NCBI RefSeq assembly: GCF_035046485.1
Contig: NC_085136.1
Span: forward strand, 162,809,963-162,873,962
Reading direction: 5' to 3'
Source: Aedes albopictus
Lineage: Eukaryota > Arthropoda > Insecta > Diptera > Culicidae
Length of the DNA: 64,000 bases
The notes beneath the pieces are model-generated. The model did not search any database, had not been told where the DNA came from, and worked only from the letters and a program-made list of their open reading frames with translations. The position numbers and the translations under genes are program-made. This document shows positions 21,183 to 32,689 of this stretch, piece after piece. How positions within the stretch are numbered: position 1 is the stretch's first letter; each line of letters begins with the position of its first letter.

Positions 21183-23616
21183 TACTCCCAGGATTTCTCC
21201 CAAGTACTTCTCGGAATATTTGTAGTCATTCCTTCCTTTTTCCCAAGTAACTTTTTCAGGGATTTCTCTGAAGATTTTAATTTTGTGTACATAACTTGGG
21301 TTTAAATTTAAAAAGTACAGTAACTTCAACCGATGAATCAACTTAAGTTTGACCACTATTTATGAATCATTGTGTTAATTAATCTACTGGAATTGAAGTT
21401 ACATAAAACATACATTAATGCTCTAATCTGCGATTAGAATAACTAGCCACAGAAGTCCAATGTCGCGACTGTTCGTGTGACAAACATCTAGTTTGCCACG
21501 CCCTTACAGCGTCAGTAGCGGTACTTGAAGTGTCAAACAAATTTTGTTTACCAAAACAAGTGATGCTCTTCAAGCTGGACACTTAAAAACAATCAATTAT
21601 TACAATAAAAGTAATTAATTTAATTAAATAAGAAAAGTGACTACAGCGCCATTGGAGTTCTAGTGTATTTCTATTAATCTGCGCGACTGGAGTCCTCAAT
21701 ACACACATTTCTCCCAACCAATTGGAATCAACAAATTATGTTGAAAGGCTCAAACACCCAAACTGCTTCGAGACTTTAAACGAAAATAATTATCTGGACA
21801 TCCCACAGCATGATTCACTGTGGCTGTTACCAGTTCCACGAATGGCTATCTCCAACGCCTCAGGGAAAAAATAAACTATAGCAAGCAGCGCTCAAATCGG
21901 GAGAAATGATTGGAGTAAATGGCGTTCGTCGTGGTGTATTTTTTATGTTCTTTGACTGCTTCTTGGCTGGTTCGGTTGTTGGTGCCCTCTTCTGGCTCCA
22001 CACGAATTCCTCTCGGTTTAGCTTAGTGCGCGCCGGCCGGCCGGGCGGCCGTCCGTCCGTCCTCGTCGTCGTCGTCGTCGTTGGTTGTTGGTCATCAATA
22101 GTGAACTATAATGAAACCGGTTCTACAACTCTCAAGTCTCGAGCTTGCCCGAAAACGAATCGTTTGTGTACACATCGTATTTTTGTGCGGCAATGGTTGT
22201 AGTTTTTTCCTCCTCTTAATCGCTTCTTCTCGGTGATGTTTTATCATATTCTCCAGAAATTCTTTGCCTGATCACTTGATCTTGCCATGAGTGCTCCCGC
22301 AGGCCGCTGGCTGGCTGGTTGAATGGTGGTTGGTTGGCCATTCTCTCGCTCAGGGTTTATTCACGCTGTTGCTCTCTGATCTTTTGCTCGGAATAGTTCA
22401 TGCTACCGTTCTTGTGGATCCAGGAAAGGTATAAAGATAATAATAGTACAAAATTTTGGCATACATTTTAGATGAAATACTTATAGAGACAAAGATACCC
22501 TTCACCAACCAACGATTTTTTTTTGGAAATTACCTCTCCAAAGGTGGATCGATCCGCTATTTCGTCCATACACTTCGCCTAAGCTTTACTCGTCCTTTCA
22601 AGTGCGCGAAGACGCCTCAAGAGTCGAGACAGTGCAGTGGAGACTCAGCAAATATCTCGAATCCGGGCGAGCGACCTGGACCGATCTTACACTACATACT
22701 GACTGCGTGACGTGACTGAATGAGACAGATTCCTGCGGTCATTGCAGGCCACGGGGAAAGATACACGTTTGTGCCGTTTTTTTTTTTTGGTCTCTTCTTT
22801 TGCCAAGCAGCAAGGTACGCGCAAGAATGATTAAGAATGTGCGCAACATCGTGGCCAGGGGCGCGGAGGTAAGCCAACCGAAGAAGCAAGTCATCATTAA
22901 AGAGAAGAAATCGTGCACTCAATAAGTGCGAAGATCGTGTTTTACGGTGATTTTGTAGTTTGATGGGGGGGCTGTGGCTTGCGGTGCAGGGGTGTGTCCC
23001 AAGGGGGGTGGTTCTAAGATCGTTTTATGCGAAGCTCTGGTGGCGCCAGGCGTAGATTTTATTCGTCTCTTTGGTGAAGATAGATACTGTGGGCCCTAGT
23101 CTGATCGAAAAATTTGTTCATAAACCACTTGGTTAGCTAAATGCATAAGTGGCAGGTTTGGAAGTTAACTTGTTCCATAGTCAGAACAGCCATTTCGTCT
23201 TCCATCTAACGAACATGTTAATGAGAAAAGGATAGGAGTTAAGGAAAACTGGACATCTAGATAATATTCTGTGATATTATCCCAGAACCCAGCTCGTTCG
23301 TTAGTACACCGCCCAATTGCGTATATCCTATTATGTCCACAGGTATTTGAAGTTTAACCAAGTCTCAGCAAGCTTTTCCGCATCAGCTCTGTACTCGATA
23401 CAACCACCAAGCGTGCCGATGAGTCCCAGGTATATTTTTTTTTCTAGTGAGTTCACGGATCTCTGAAGCCTCGAGTCCGTCACCACACTCGCTGGCATGA
23501 GACAGAAGAAAGGTCCGCGAGAGCCTGCAAGTAACGCAACTGAGATGAAGGATATGAATCGCCCGCCCCCTTGAAAAGAGAGCCAGTCTTCTGCCCCATA
23601 AAACCGTAGCGAGGGC
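21183..23616. other. Unrecognised sequence with GC-rich islands and (GTC)n
   Basis: No coding family is recognised. (GTC)n lies near 22063-22080. At 22550-22830 a GC-richer block ends near AAGGTACGC (about 22815), a donor-like site; it could be a 5'-UTR exon, but this is speculative. A poly-T run lies near 22780. Confidence 0.25.
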
Positions 23617-23696
23617 TTAACCCTTTAGAGCCGGAGGGGTCATATTGACCCCGGCGATGAAACAGAGCATACCAAACGAGTGAACAAAAAGGTTAA
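23617..23696. mobile_element. Mini-MITE with GGGGTCATATTGACCCC core
   Basis: The ends are TTAACCCTTT and AAAAAGGTTAA. The body contains the hairpin GGGGTCATATTGACCCC. At 80 bp it matches the architecture of 49947-50037. Confidence 0.65.
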
Positions 23697-23855
23697 AGTA
23701 CGTTCCGGACCTGTATCCATCTCAAGAGTGGAAGAAGGTTCAGATGAATACTCCTGATTTGAGGCTGTCAAGATTTAGGTATCTTCCCTGCTTGTATAGA
23801 TTATCACCAGGATTATTGGCGATTACTTCATTGGCAGAGAGGAATAGCGGCTTTT

Positions 23856-26057
23856 GGGCTGCAAAACGTTGAGTCGACAAGGAGAGTATCCAACATCGCT
23901 CTAGTCCTCACAAGTTCCTACCTCATGCTTACACGGGTCAAGCGATAACAAAGACCGCCAGCTAAGAGTTGTGTGCTTAGCTGGTAGTGCAGCCTGGGCA
24001 CTGTTGTCCTTCTGACATCAGCTAGATGGAGGAGTTACATCCCGAGCGTCTGTTCACCAAGGAGGTGCGGTTCAAACAGCGTCTGTTCTGGTTTCCAGCG
24101 GCTGATTATGAAATGCTCCACCACCGCAAGCTATACCTAAGGTGGCAGCCCCGCCAGCCGCCACGGTGGATAGGGAACATTAGGCCAACAACCTACTGTT
24201 ACTGAAACCCAAAAACCGTTACAGAAACCAAATGAAAGATTACGAACTGGTTCAACGGCAATAGCGCGAAACAACGGACAAGAATTGGAACTTGGAATGT
24301 ATTAACCCTAACACAGCAGAATGAACTAACACAATTAGCCAATGAGGCATGCCGTATGAAGCTTGAGATCCTAAGGACTGAGTGAAGTCCGTTGGCCGAA
24401 CTTGGAGAACACAGATTGGCGTCGGGTCAAATTCTTCTATACTTGCATGACGCCATGAACCTGCTACGCTCATGAACCTATTAATGAGAGGATAATTGTA
24501 GCCAGATTCAGAACACGGGTTCGAAACTATACCATGATCCAAAGCTATGCGCCAATCGATGCTGCCGAAATGCAAAACAAAGAGAACTTTTACAGCCAGA
24601 GCCAACTAAATGCTGTCGTGGACAAGATTCCGGAAAGGTGATATCAAAATCCTCTTGGGCAACTACAACGCGAAGGTTGGTTCCGACATCTCGGACTATG
24701 AGCACGTCATGGGACGCCATGGTCTCGGAGAAATGAGCGAGAACGGAGACTTGTTTGCAGAGTTTTGTGGCAACCATGATATGGTGATTGGGGGATCGCT
24801 CTTTCCTCATCGACCAGTGCACAAAGTGGCATGGGTTTCCCATGATGGCATCACATAAAATCAAATCGACCACATCTGCACCAGTCGAAAATGGAGACGA
24901 AGCCTTCTTGATGTGCGGAACAAACGTAGCGCCGACATTGCGTCCGGCCATCATCTTATAATCGGCGAGATCCGGCTGAGCATTGCTAGGACCCATCGAC
25001 AGGAAGAGAAAATCGAGCGCCGGTTCAACACGCGTCGACTGGAAGACTCTGCGGTGAAAAGGTCCTTCACCGAGGAGCTAGAGAACCGTGCTCTGGATAT
25101 TCCGGAAAATTCCGGAAGCGTAGAAGATCAATAGAGCGTCATCAATAAGGCTTTCATAGCCACCGGCGAGACTAAATTGAGAAAGCAGCGTATCACAGAT
25201 GATGCCTGGGGAAAAATAGAGGAGCGATGCAACGCCAAAGCTACGATAGAGCGAGCGAAAACACGAGTAGCCAAAGCCGTAATCCGTCAGCGCTATTCGG
25301 CTCTCGAGAAGGAAGTGAAACGCTCATGTAGACGGGACAAAAGGGCGTGAGCGGACTCCCTAGCCGACGAAGGTGAGAAAGTCGCAAATGCCGGCGACAG
25401 CCGTCTCTTCTACGATTTTTCACGTCGCCTTAGTGGGACTAAGATGAATGCGTGGAATACATGTCTGGACAGTTATTGACTGACCCTGCTGACCAGTTGA
25501 AACGCTGGTTCGAGAGCTTTGGAAACCTTTTTCGAATATCGGCCACGCCATCAACACCTCAGCATGATCCACCTAGGGTTCGACGCATTACCCGTGTCAA
25601 CACCGAAGCTCCATCAGTTCAGGAGATAGAAACAGCCTTCCGTAGCATGAAATCAAACAGAGCCTGGGGGTCCATCGCATATCAGCTTAGATGCTCAAAG
25701 GTGACCTCGTAGTATCTGCATAACTGCTGCATCAATTATTCTGCAACATATGGGAAACCGCGACGCTTTCGGTCGAAACTTGGTGTGTATCAGTGGAGAA
25801 CACTCAACGGCTGGAGGTCTTCATCAATAGATAACCGTGGTATATAATTCGTGCAAGTTGGCGTCACAATTGGATCTCCAACGCGGAACTCCAACGTCAA
25901 TGTCATCAAAAGCCGATGGCGAGAGCGAAAGTGGAGGTGGGTCGGCTACAATCTACTAAAAGCGATGAGGTGAAGGCCATGGCGAGCAATCGTCCAGGAT
26001 GGAGATCTATCAATTCGGTTCCCTGCACCGCAGTGGGTACTCAGGACTAAAAAAACA
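23856..26057 (+). mobile_element. Decayed RTE-like element of a second subfamily, copy G, RT core deleted
   Basis: It opens with a 5' module (23856-24170) nearly identical to that of copies D and E. The endonuclease follows: TRIGTWN (near 24275), GDIKILLGNYNAKVG (24638-24682), and NQIDHIC, RSADIASGHH (24860-24965). A linker reads KKEVKRSCRRDKRA-like, then QLLTDPADQLKRWFE (about 25470-25515). At about 25775 the reading goes from NIWETATL, which starts the RT, straight to ETWCVSVENTQRLEVFIN and RKWRWVGYN, which belong to its C-terminus, so the RT core is lost. Several stops are present. It ends near an A-rich tail (26048-26057). The protein is clearly diverged from D/E. Confidence 0.85.
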
Positions 26058-26635
26058 AAAAACAGAGGCGTATTTCAAGTGCTAGAAGCAAGGCCACAAG
26101 TCGTGGACTCTTAAAGGCCCCGACAGGAGTATACTCTACATGAACTGCAGGGAAGAGAACCACGTCGCCAGGGAATGAAACTGGGCAAGTGGGCACTAAA
26201 ATGTTTGATTCGTACGGAGAACAAGAGCCTAAACGCCGATTCCTACTTGTTTCAAAATTCCGCCCTTCAAGCCAAGTGTGGGACGATCATCAATATTCAA
26301 TACCTTGTACGATCAGACCATGAAACGGCTTCACAGTGTGTTACCAAAAACAATATAAATCATGTGTTTACTCCATCATATTAAACTACACTTCACTCTA
26401 TGCATTACAAACCATTAAAAACATTTAATTGACACGCATGATCAGCAATTGATATGAAACCATCGCACTGAAAACCAGATTGATTAGCGCAAGACTAAAC
26501 ATCGACCAGAGTTGATCTAATTTGATATTCAACCCGAGCCCGATCGTCATTGTTGACACAGCACGTAAACTCCCACACACCGCATTCAAAGGTTTCTAAT
26601 GGTAGGTAGGTAGCCCAACTGAGTCCGGTTGATCG
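26058..26635. other. No recognisable feature
   Basis: AT-rich sequence between the RTE-like relic and the SINE. The frame at 26175-26384 matches no known family. Confidence 0.4.
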
Positions 26636-26648
26636 TAGCAGCGTATAG

Positions 26649-26650
<2 letters not shown>

Positions 26651-26680
<30 letters not shown>

Positions 26681-26945
26681 TCTTGGCGTAACGTCCTCAT
26701 TGGGACAAAGCCTGCTTCTCAGCTTAGTGTTCTATGAGCACTTCCACAGTTATTAACTGAGAGCTTCCTCTGCCAATGACCATTTTGCATGCGTATATCG
26801 TGTGGCAGGCACGAAGATACTCTATGCCCAAGGAAGTCAAGGAAATTTCCTTTACGAAAAGATCCTGGACCGACCGGGAATCGAACCCGTCACCCTCAGC
26901 ATGGTCATGCTGAATACCCGTTTACCGCCTCGGCTATATGGGCCC
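26651..26945 (-). mobile_element. Feilai-like tRNA-derived SINE, full length
   Basis: A perfect 15-bp target duplication TAGCAGCGTATAGTC flanks it (26636-26650 and 26946-26960). On the minus strand the head is tRNA-like, with TAGCCGAGGCGGTAAACG (A box) and GGTTCGATTCC (B box). The body and tail follow, ending in (GA)n, seen here as (CT)n at 26651-26685. Such SINEs are transcribed by RNA polymerase III and moved by a partner LINE. The name Feilai is from memory of the Aedes family. Confidence 0.92.
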
Positions 26946-26999
26946 TAGCAGCGTATAGTCATAGGAATGTAAACTCTACGACTCGGTGTTTGTGAATCT

Positions 27000-27380
27000 C
27001 CAATGTATGTTTACCTACAACCATCCGGAGCCAGTCCGATAATAGAGAAAGAGATAATTAGCGATTCTAACGGCCGTAGAGTAAAATCACATCAACCGAC
27101 GGCGACGATGACGACCGGCTTTGTCTGATTAGCGGTCATCACAGGAGAGCTTTGAGGTGTGTGGAAGCGCGGGTCCGCGGGTGGAGGCGAGTCTGTTGTT
27201 AAACGAGCACATGCACATTTAAAAACTATAAACCGTCTAGTAAACATTTTTTTCTTCTGTTTTTTTTTTTGTTGTTTTTCTTCAAATACCGCCGTACCCT
27301 GAGCATGGAGTTACCGTGCACATGAGGATTATAGACCAGTGGTTGGAAATTGGCGATCATTTCAGCTGCTGAGTGATCCT
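27000..27380. other. No recognisable feature
   Basis: Unique-looking sequence with poly-T tracts near 27248 and 27262. No gene is supported. Confidence 0.4.
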
Positions 27381-27382
27381 TC

Positions 27383-27611
27383 TTTTTCTACTTCTTTATG
27401 GCTCTACGTTCCCACTGGAACATCCACGAGTTCCAAGGAACACTTCCACAGTTATCAATTGAAGGGCTTCCTTTGCCATGTATTTGTATATTGTGAGGCA
27501 AGTACAATGATACACTATGCCCAGGGAGTCAAGAAAATTTCCCCGTCCGGAACGGGAATCGAACCCGCCGTGTCCGGATTGGCGATCCATAGCCTCAACC
27601 ACTAGGCTAAT
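27383..27611 (-). mobile_element. Diverged Feilai-related SINE with a different tRNA head
   Basis: The body retains GAACACTTCCACAGTTAT, GGCTTCCT and CTATGCCCAGG as in the other SINEs. The minus-strand head reads TAGCCTAGTGGTTGAGGCTA and later GGGTTCGATTCCCGTTCC. The head differs from that at 26651-26945, so it is another subfamily or an older tRNA capture. Confidence 0.75.
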
Positions 27612-27650
27612 GAACAAGTTATGATCCCAGGAAACTGTGCCGCATCATTA

Positions 27651-28561
27651 GACCGGCCCACAGTTGTATGAAGCGAAAAAAAAATTCACAAAATTCACGG
27701 GGCACCCTCTAGAATCGTGCCTTTGGATGAGAAGAACAATCTGTGAAAGATTCAGCTCAATCGGTTGAAAACTGAGCTGGCGCAAATGAGTTGAAGGTTT
27801 GTATGGGATGTTCAGTTCAAATATATGGGAAATTGGATGACCTCCAGTCTCTCATACAGCACGCCGGTTTGGCGAGTTCAATTTGACTCAGAATTGAAAG
27901 AATAGCAGTTGATACCCTACTGAACAACTTTGTAGAAGACCATATCATGATAAAACTTAATTTAGTTGCGGTTTTAGCCAACGAATCTAGGATTACAGAC
28001 ATCTTCCCCCGTTTACTCTAGGTTGTTACATGCAGCACGTGTTTGCCGTTCGAAACTTGCTCACTGCATCATAGGCGGCTATGTTGTCCTTCATTTTTAT
28101 TGCTCACGCATGTGGGTGAGTATCGAGACAATGTAGAATTACACAGCTGCCTATGATGTAGCGCGCAAGCTACGGCCGACCAACACGTGCTGCATATAAC
28201 AACCGAAAGTAAACGGAGGAAGATGTCCTCATCCTGGTTTCTTTGGCTAAAACCGCAACTAAATTAAGTTTTATCATGATATGGTCTTCTACAAAGTTGT
28301 TCATTAGGGTATCAACTGTTATTCTTTCAATTCTGAGTCAAATCGAACTCGCCAAACTGGCGTGCTGTATGAGAGACTGGAGGTCATCCAATTTCCCATA
28401 TATTTGGATTGAACATCCCATACAAACCTTCAACTCATTTGCGCCAGCTCAGTTTTCAACCGATTGAGCTGAATCTTTCACAGAATGTTCTTCTTATCCA
28501 AAGGCACGATTCTAGAGGGTGCCCCGTGGAATTTTTCGACATTTTTGTTTTTGGGCCGGTC
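27651..28561. mobile_element. Near-perfect palindromic MITE, 911 bp
   Basis: The ends are GACCGGCCCA and TGGGCCGGTC with TA on both sides (27649-27650 and 28562-28563). The two arms, about 400 bp each, are reverse complements over almost their whole length. For example, CACGGGGCACCCTCTAGAAT is mirrored by ATTCTAGAGGGTGCCCCGTG. A loop of about 80 bp lies around 28070-28160. No transposase is present. TA duplication suggests a Tc1/mariner-type mobiliser, but the superfamily is inferred from the duplication only. Confidence 0.9.
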
Positions 28562-28790
28562 TACGCATCATCTTCAGTTTAATCAACACACAATCTAACC
28601 ACCTTACGATTGGCATCAAATCCTCATTGACCAGCAATTTGACGTAGCAGGCGCCACTCTCGCCCAACATAGAATACCGCCAACACTCACACACTGAAGT
28701 GAAGTACCGAGCGGTTATCGCATTGTTTCCTTGTGTGAGTGTAGCTGATCTGGCGGTACTAGAGTAGCAACTACAGGCGATCAATCATGC
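28562..28790 (+). mobile_element. SINE-like repeat sharing its tail with 50285-50560
   Basis: GTGTAGCTGATCTGGCGGTA followed by CTAGAGTAGCA recurs on the opposite strand at about 50295-50330. Upstream, GACGTAGCAGGCG and CACTCTCGCC also correspond. The tRNA head here is decayed. Confidence 0.55.
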
Positions 28791-28853
28791 TCAAGCTCAA
28801 GATAAGTAATTTCCTTGTTCTAATGTTTATATTTTCTTTTCATTTTTTTACAG

Positions 28854-28871
28854 AATCCATTTTTAATTCCG
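28854..28871 (+). other. Candidate 18-nt microexon
   Basis: The sequence TTTTCATTTTTTTACAG ends at 28853. It is a strong polypyrimidine/AG acceptor, with a branch-point-like CTAAT about 34 nt upstream of the AG. The next 18 nt, AATCCATTTTTAATTCCG, run into GTAAGT at 28872, a consensus donor. The insert keeps frame and would encode NPFLIP in phase 0. No neighbouring exon was recognised, so the parent gene is unknown. Chance pairing of good sites in AT-rich DNA remains possible. Confidence 0.35.
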
Positions 28872-30651
28872 GTAAGTTGTTTATTAATAATACATATTTA
28901 AGAAAGGTATTACATTTAAAATATATTTTTTTCGCGAACAAGAGTTAGTCTACCAGTCATACTCTTTGTACAGGAGTTCATAATTTATATACGTTCGCTT
29001 ACGTTTTGAATATGAGAACTATAGTAGCATCCACAGTATGATTTATATCTATTTACAGTATACAATCACATTCACTCCAAAGGTTGGTACTTTACACGGT
29101 AGAACTTCTACCCCTCGGCTTTGATTACTAAACTCGCATTTGCATTGAATGTGGTAAAACTAGTCAACCCACTCAGTCCTAAAACCAGCAATACAAGACA
29201 TGCACCATCACAACGCGTCCGTCGAATGGCGTCAAAGATCTGATATCGTTCGCCGTACGAAAAACACCTCTTTGAATATTCATTACCTACCCGCCAAGTG
29301 GATGGCACAAATTGGGATTGAAATATCTTGGAGTCAGAGCTCGTTCCATTCCTCTAATTAGCTTCGCTCAGTATCCTGCCAATTACCTAGCTTGCACGCG
29401 GTTCGCTAGTGAGTGGGGATGGGCGCATCCATCGGCCAGCAGCACAATACGCTTCCTCGAATCACCTGAAACCAAATGAAGGAGTTTAGAGCAGTACTTT
29501 TTCAGCTTCTTGGGTGTTTGCTCGCGCTTTTGTGTACACCCATCAACAATTGCAAGCACATAAAACCGACGACAATACGGTTAAAAATCATTAATCTATA
29601 ATTTATTCAAAACAACAAAGTCCGAGGTTTTCTATACCTGGAAGTTGCAGACAAAACGGCATTTGCATACCGATAATTTCGGATAACCAACCGCAGTAAT
29701 CAGAGATAAGTGCGTGTAATGGTGCTTGGTGAAGAATTCAAAAAAGCCAGCAGGGGAGATCACTTTCCTATACCACCACCGGCGGCTGGGGCGAAGGAGC
29801 ATGGCGGCAGTTGGTTGATGCGTTTGTTTGTAAAGTGCATAACGTAAACAGTGCACACCACCGATTCAAACGTGATCAAGTGTTGAGCGGCTTCGTCTTT
29901 GCCCTTAAACGTATATCATTTCTGTGCCTTGGATATGGAACGAAAATCAAGTCCAAATGGAAATGACCTGTGATCAATGGCAAAGCGTGGAGTAGATCTG
30001 CTGAAAAGATTCATCCGTCTGATCACCTCTGATGAGTACTAGCAGCTGCATTTGAACAGAGAGGAGTAATGTGAGACTAGTTCACAAAATTCTATGACAT
30101 CTGTACAATTGTACATCTAGAAACGGAATAAAATTGTTACAAATGCGTTATAAATCAAAGTTTTAGCAAAAAGGTGAATTTAATTAGAGGGACTGTTTTA
30201 TTGCAATTTTGTAGTAATTAAATTTACAAAATTTGGGTAAATTCCGCACAGAATCTCTTCTATTGTGGGTTCTTAAATTACCAATGCTTAAGAAGCTGCT
30301 CCACTAGGTTGTAGGGTTCGGTTTGATAGAACTTTGCTCATAGAAGTTGAAAAACAGGCAGCATTGTGGACGTTACGCCGAGAAGAAGAAGAAACAAGAT
30401 ACTATCGTACATATTTCAAGATACTCGAAGCTCATTAAGCATTCTTCTAATCTGAATATACCATTAGAGATTTAGATCGAGAGTGAATGGCATACGCACA
30501 CGTCTCATCCAATAGAATATAAGCAACGATCTGTTTTAATGTTCCACTCTCGTGAAGTGAACAATTTCGTATGAAAACGGAATACCAAGTAATGTGGAAA
30601 ATAAAATTCAAATCTCAGATCAAGTACTTTGACCGTATCAAGGATGTCTTA
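28872..30651. other. Unrecognised sequence with a SINE tail fragment
   Basis: No coding gene is recognised. GGACGTTACGCCGAGAAGAAGAAG near 30367-30390 is the 3' tail of a Feilai-like SINE on the plus strand, with the rest missing. Confidence 0.4.
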
Positions 30652-31363
30652 GCGTGGCTCAAAATACCACATGTCAAAAAGTTCGATGGGCCCCCTTTTC
30701 ATTTCGTTATATATGACGCCACGATGCTGCGGTAAAATTTTCAGCCAAATCCGTTAACACTAGGGCGGTGCTAAACTCGTTTGAAGTTTGTATGGAAGTT
30801 TATATGGGAAAACATCGTTTTTAGCATTTTTCTCATGAGGGGCACTATTTTTACTTAAATCACATAGCCGATTATATAGAACTATAGTCTTACATGTGGC
30901 AAAAAACTTTGTCGAAAACCGCAAAGTCATCCGAAGCTTGTAAGAAAAGATATTACATGCAGACCATCTGGTGGTGCTTAACATTTAACATGTAAAGGAA
31001 TAACAATAGCAATAAAATCTCATTGAATGTGCCCGTACTGTCTAGGCTATAGCTTTTTTCGCAAGTGTCTGATTACGTTGCGGTCTTCGACAAAGTTTTT
31101 CGGCATTTCCCAGGCTATATTTCTATAGGATTGATTACGTGTTTTAAGGAAAACTAGAACCCCTCAGTAGAAAATTGCAAAAATCTATGTTTTCCCATAT
31201 AAACTGCCATACAAACTTCAAACGAGTTTAGCACCGGCCTAATGTTAACGGATTTGGCTGAAAATTTGACCACAGCATCGTGGCGTGATATATAGAACGA
31301 AATGAGAAGGGGGCCCATCGAACTTTTTGACATGTGGTTTTGCCATACAAGCTTGAGCCACCC
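30652..31363. mobile_element. TA-flanked MITE with long inverted repeats, 712 bp
   Basis: The left end GCGTGGCTCAA mirrors the right end, whose complement is GGGTGGCTCAA. TA flanks both sides (30650-30651 and 31364-31365). The arms stay complementary well inward: CACATGTCAAAAAGTTCGAT is mirrored by ATCGAACTTTTTGACATGTG, and AAACTCGTTTGAAGTTTGTA by TACAAACTTCAAACGAGTTT. The central part is not palindromic and has no transposase. Confidence 0.88.
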
Positions 31364-31576
31364 TACTCTGCTCTACTACTAAATCGACGAATCTTCGCAG
31401 CAGCTTCGAGTACTGTTTGAAGGCGCCATTACACCTGAAATATTTGGAATGCTGCTATTTTTTTTAGTGGCAGGCATTGATTCATGTGCTTACTTCTTTT
31501 TGCGTGACAGGAACAGAGATTGCCTCTCGATTTCTATGTATCTGGCAAACTTTGTATTACGTACAGCATTTCATTA

Positions 31577-32672
31577 CCGTAAAACGGGGTAACTTTGGTA
31601 GTTTTTCGACGAATTTTCCTAATATTTTTCCATGTAATAGTATTGCACCTGGTTTTATATTTTTAAAACAAGTACTGGGGTATCAGTTATCAATTGCAAT
31701 TAAAGGATTCTATAATCTTAAATGTTTTGGGTGTCTTTTTCATTTTTGGGTAACTTTGATAGTACCCACATCAAATCGTAAAAAAATCGTTACAGATTGA
31801 AATCTTAGTTATACTTGATGAAAGAAGCCTTGTGGTATATATTAGATGGAATTTTTATATCAAATCATTGATTTTTTACTATATTCTGCATATAAAAATG
31901 ACATTGTGGAGTACTGAATAAAAGCACAGTGAATTTAGCCTTAAAAAAATATTATTTTTGTAAAAATATATGTTTAACGGTACACTAACATGTGATTTTA
32001 TGCTATTCAGGGTGAGTTTTCTTTTATGAGTAGTTTTTGAATGTTTTATTAACACATTTTGAACAACACAGATTTATCTACATGAAATTACAGGGGCATT
32101 GCATACTTTTAGGCGTTTATCGATGTATGGAGATTTATTCCCCAATTTACAAAATTCCTTCCAGTTCGTAAAACACACTTCGTTAAGAGATTCAAGGTCA
32201 GATTTGGAATCTACTATGATGAATCTATCAAGAATAAAAGTCCCTTCATTGAAAAAATAGTTGAAACGAAGTCGTATAGCAGAATGTTTGAAGGGGTTGA
32301 CAAAATGTAAACAATTTTTATTTTTTATCCAAAAAGTTGTATATAAATTAGGTTTTAATGGCAATACGTCTAAGATGAACTTTCATATGTACAGAATTGA
32401 TCTATGTTTGCCTTTTTCTAAACTGGTTGAAGGAATCATAGTTATAAGATAAACTTTACAATGATGATATACCTGGGCTTGTTAGGGGAATATCTGTAAA
32501 TAAAAAGTCGAACCAAGTACAAGACACTGAAGACGACCTTACGGTTGAGGTCGAAATACGTATCTGCCAAAGTATGCAAATTCTTAGTGGAACTCAAAGG
32601 AACAAAACTTTACAATGCCTGTTGTACTATCAAAGTTACTCTCATTATCAAAGATATTATCCCGTTTTATGG
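31577..32672. mobile_element. TA-flanked non-autonomous element with CCGTAAAACGGG ends
   Basis: The left end CCGTAAAACGGGGTAACTTTG mirrors the right end, whose complement is CCATAAAACGGGATAATATC. TA lies on both sides (31575-31576 and 32673-32674). GTAACTTTGATAG-type subterminal repeats occur near both ends. The interior is AT-rich, with short frames only. A phrase near 32530-32570, GACGACCTTACGGTTGAGGT, recalls a dispersed mosquito repeat tail. Confidence 0.7.
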
Positions 32673-32689
32673 TATACGGATTTTACGGA

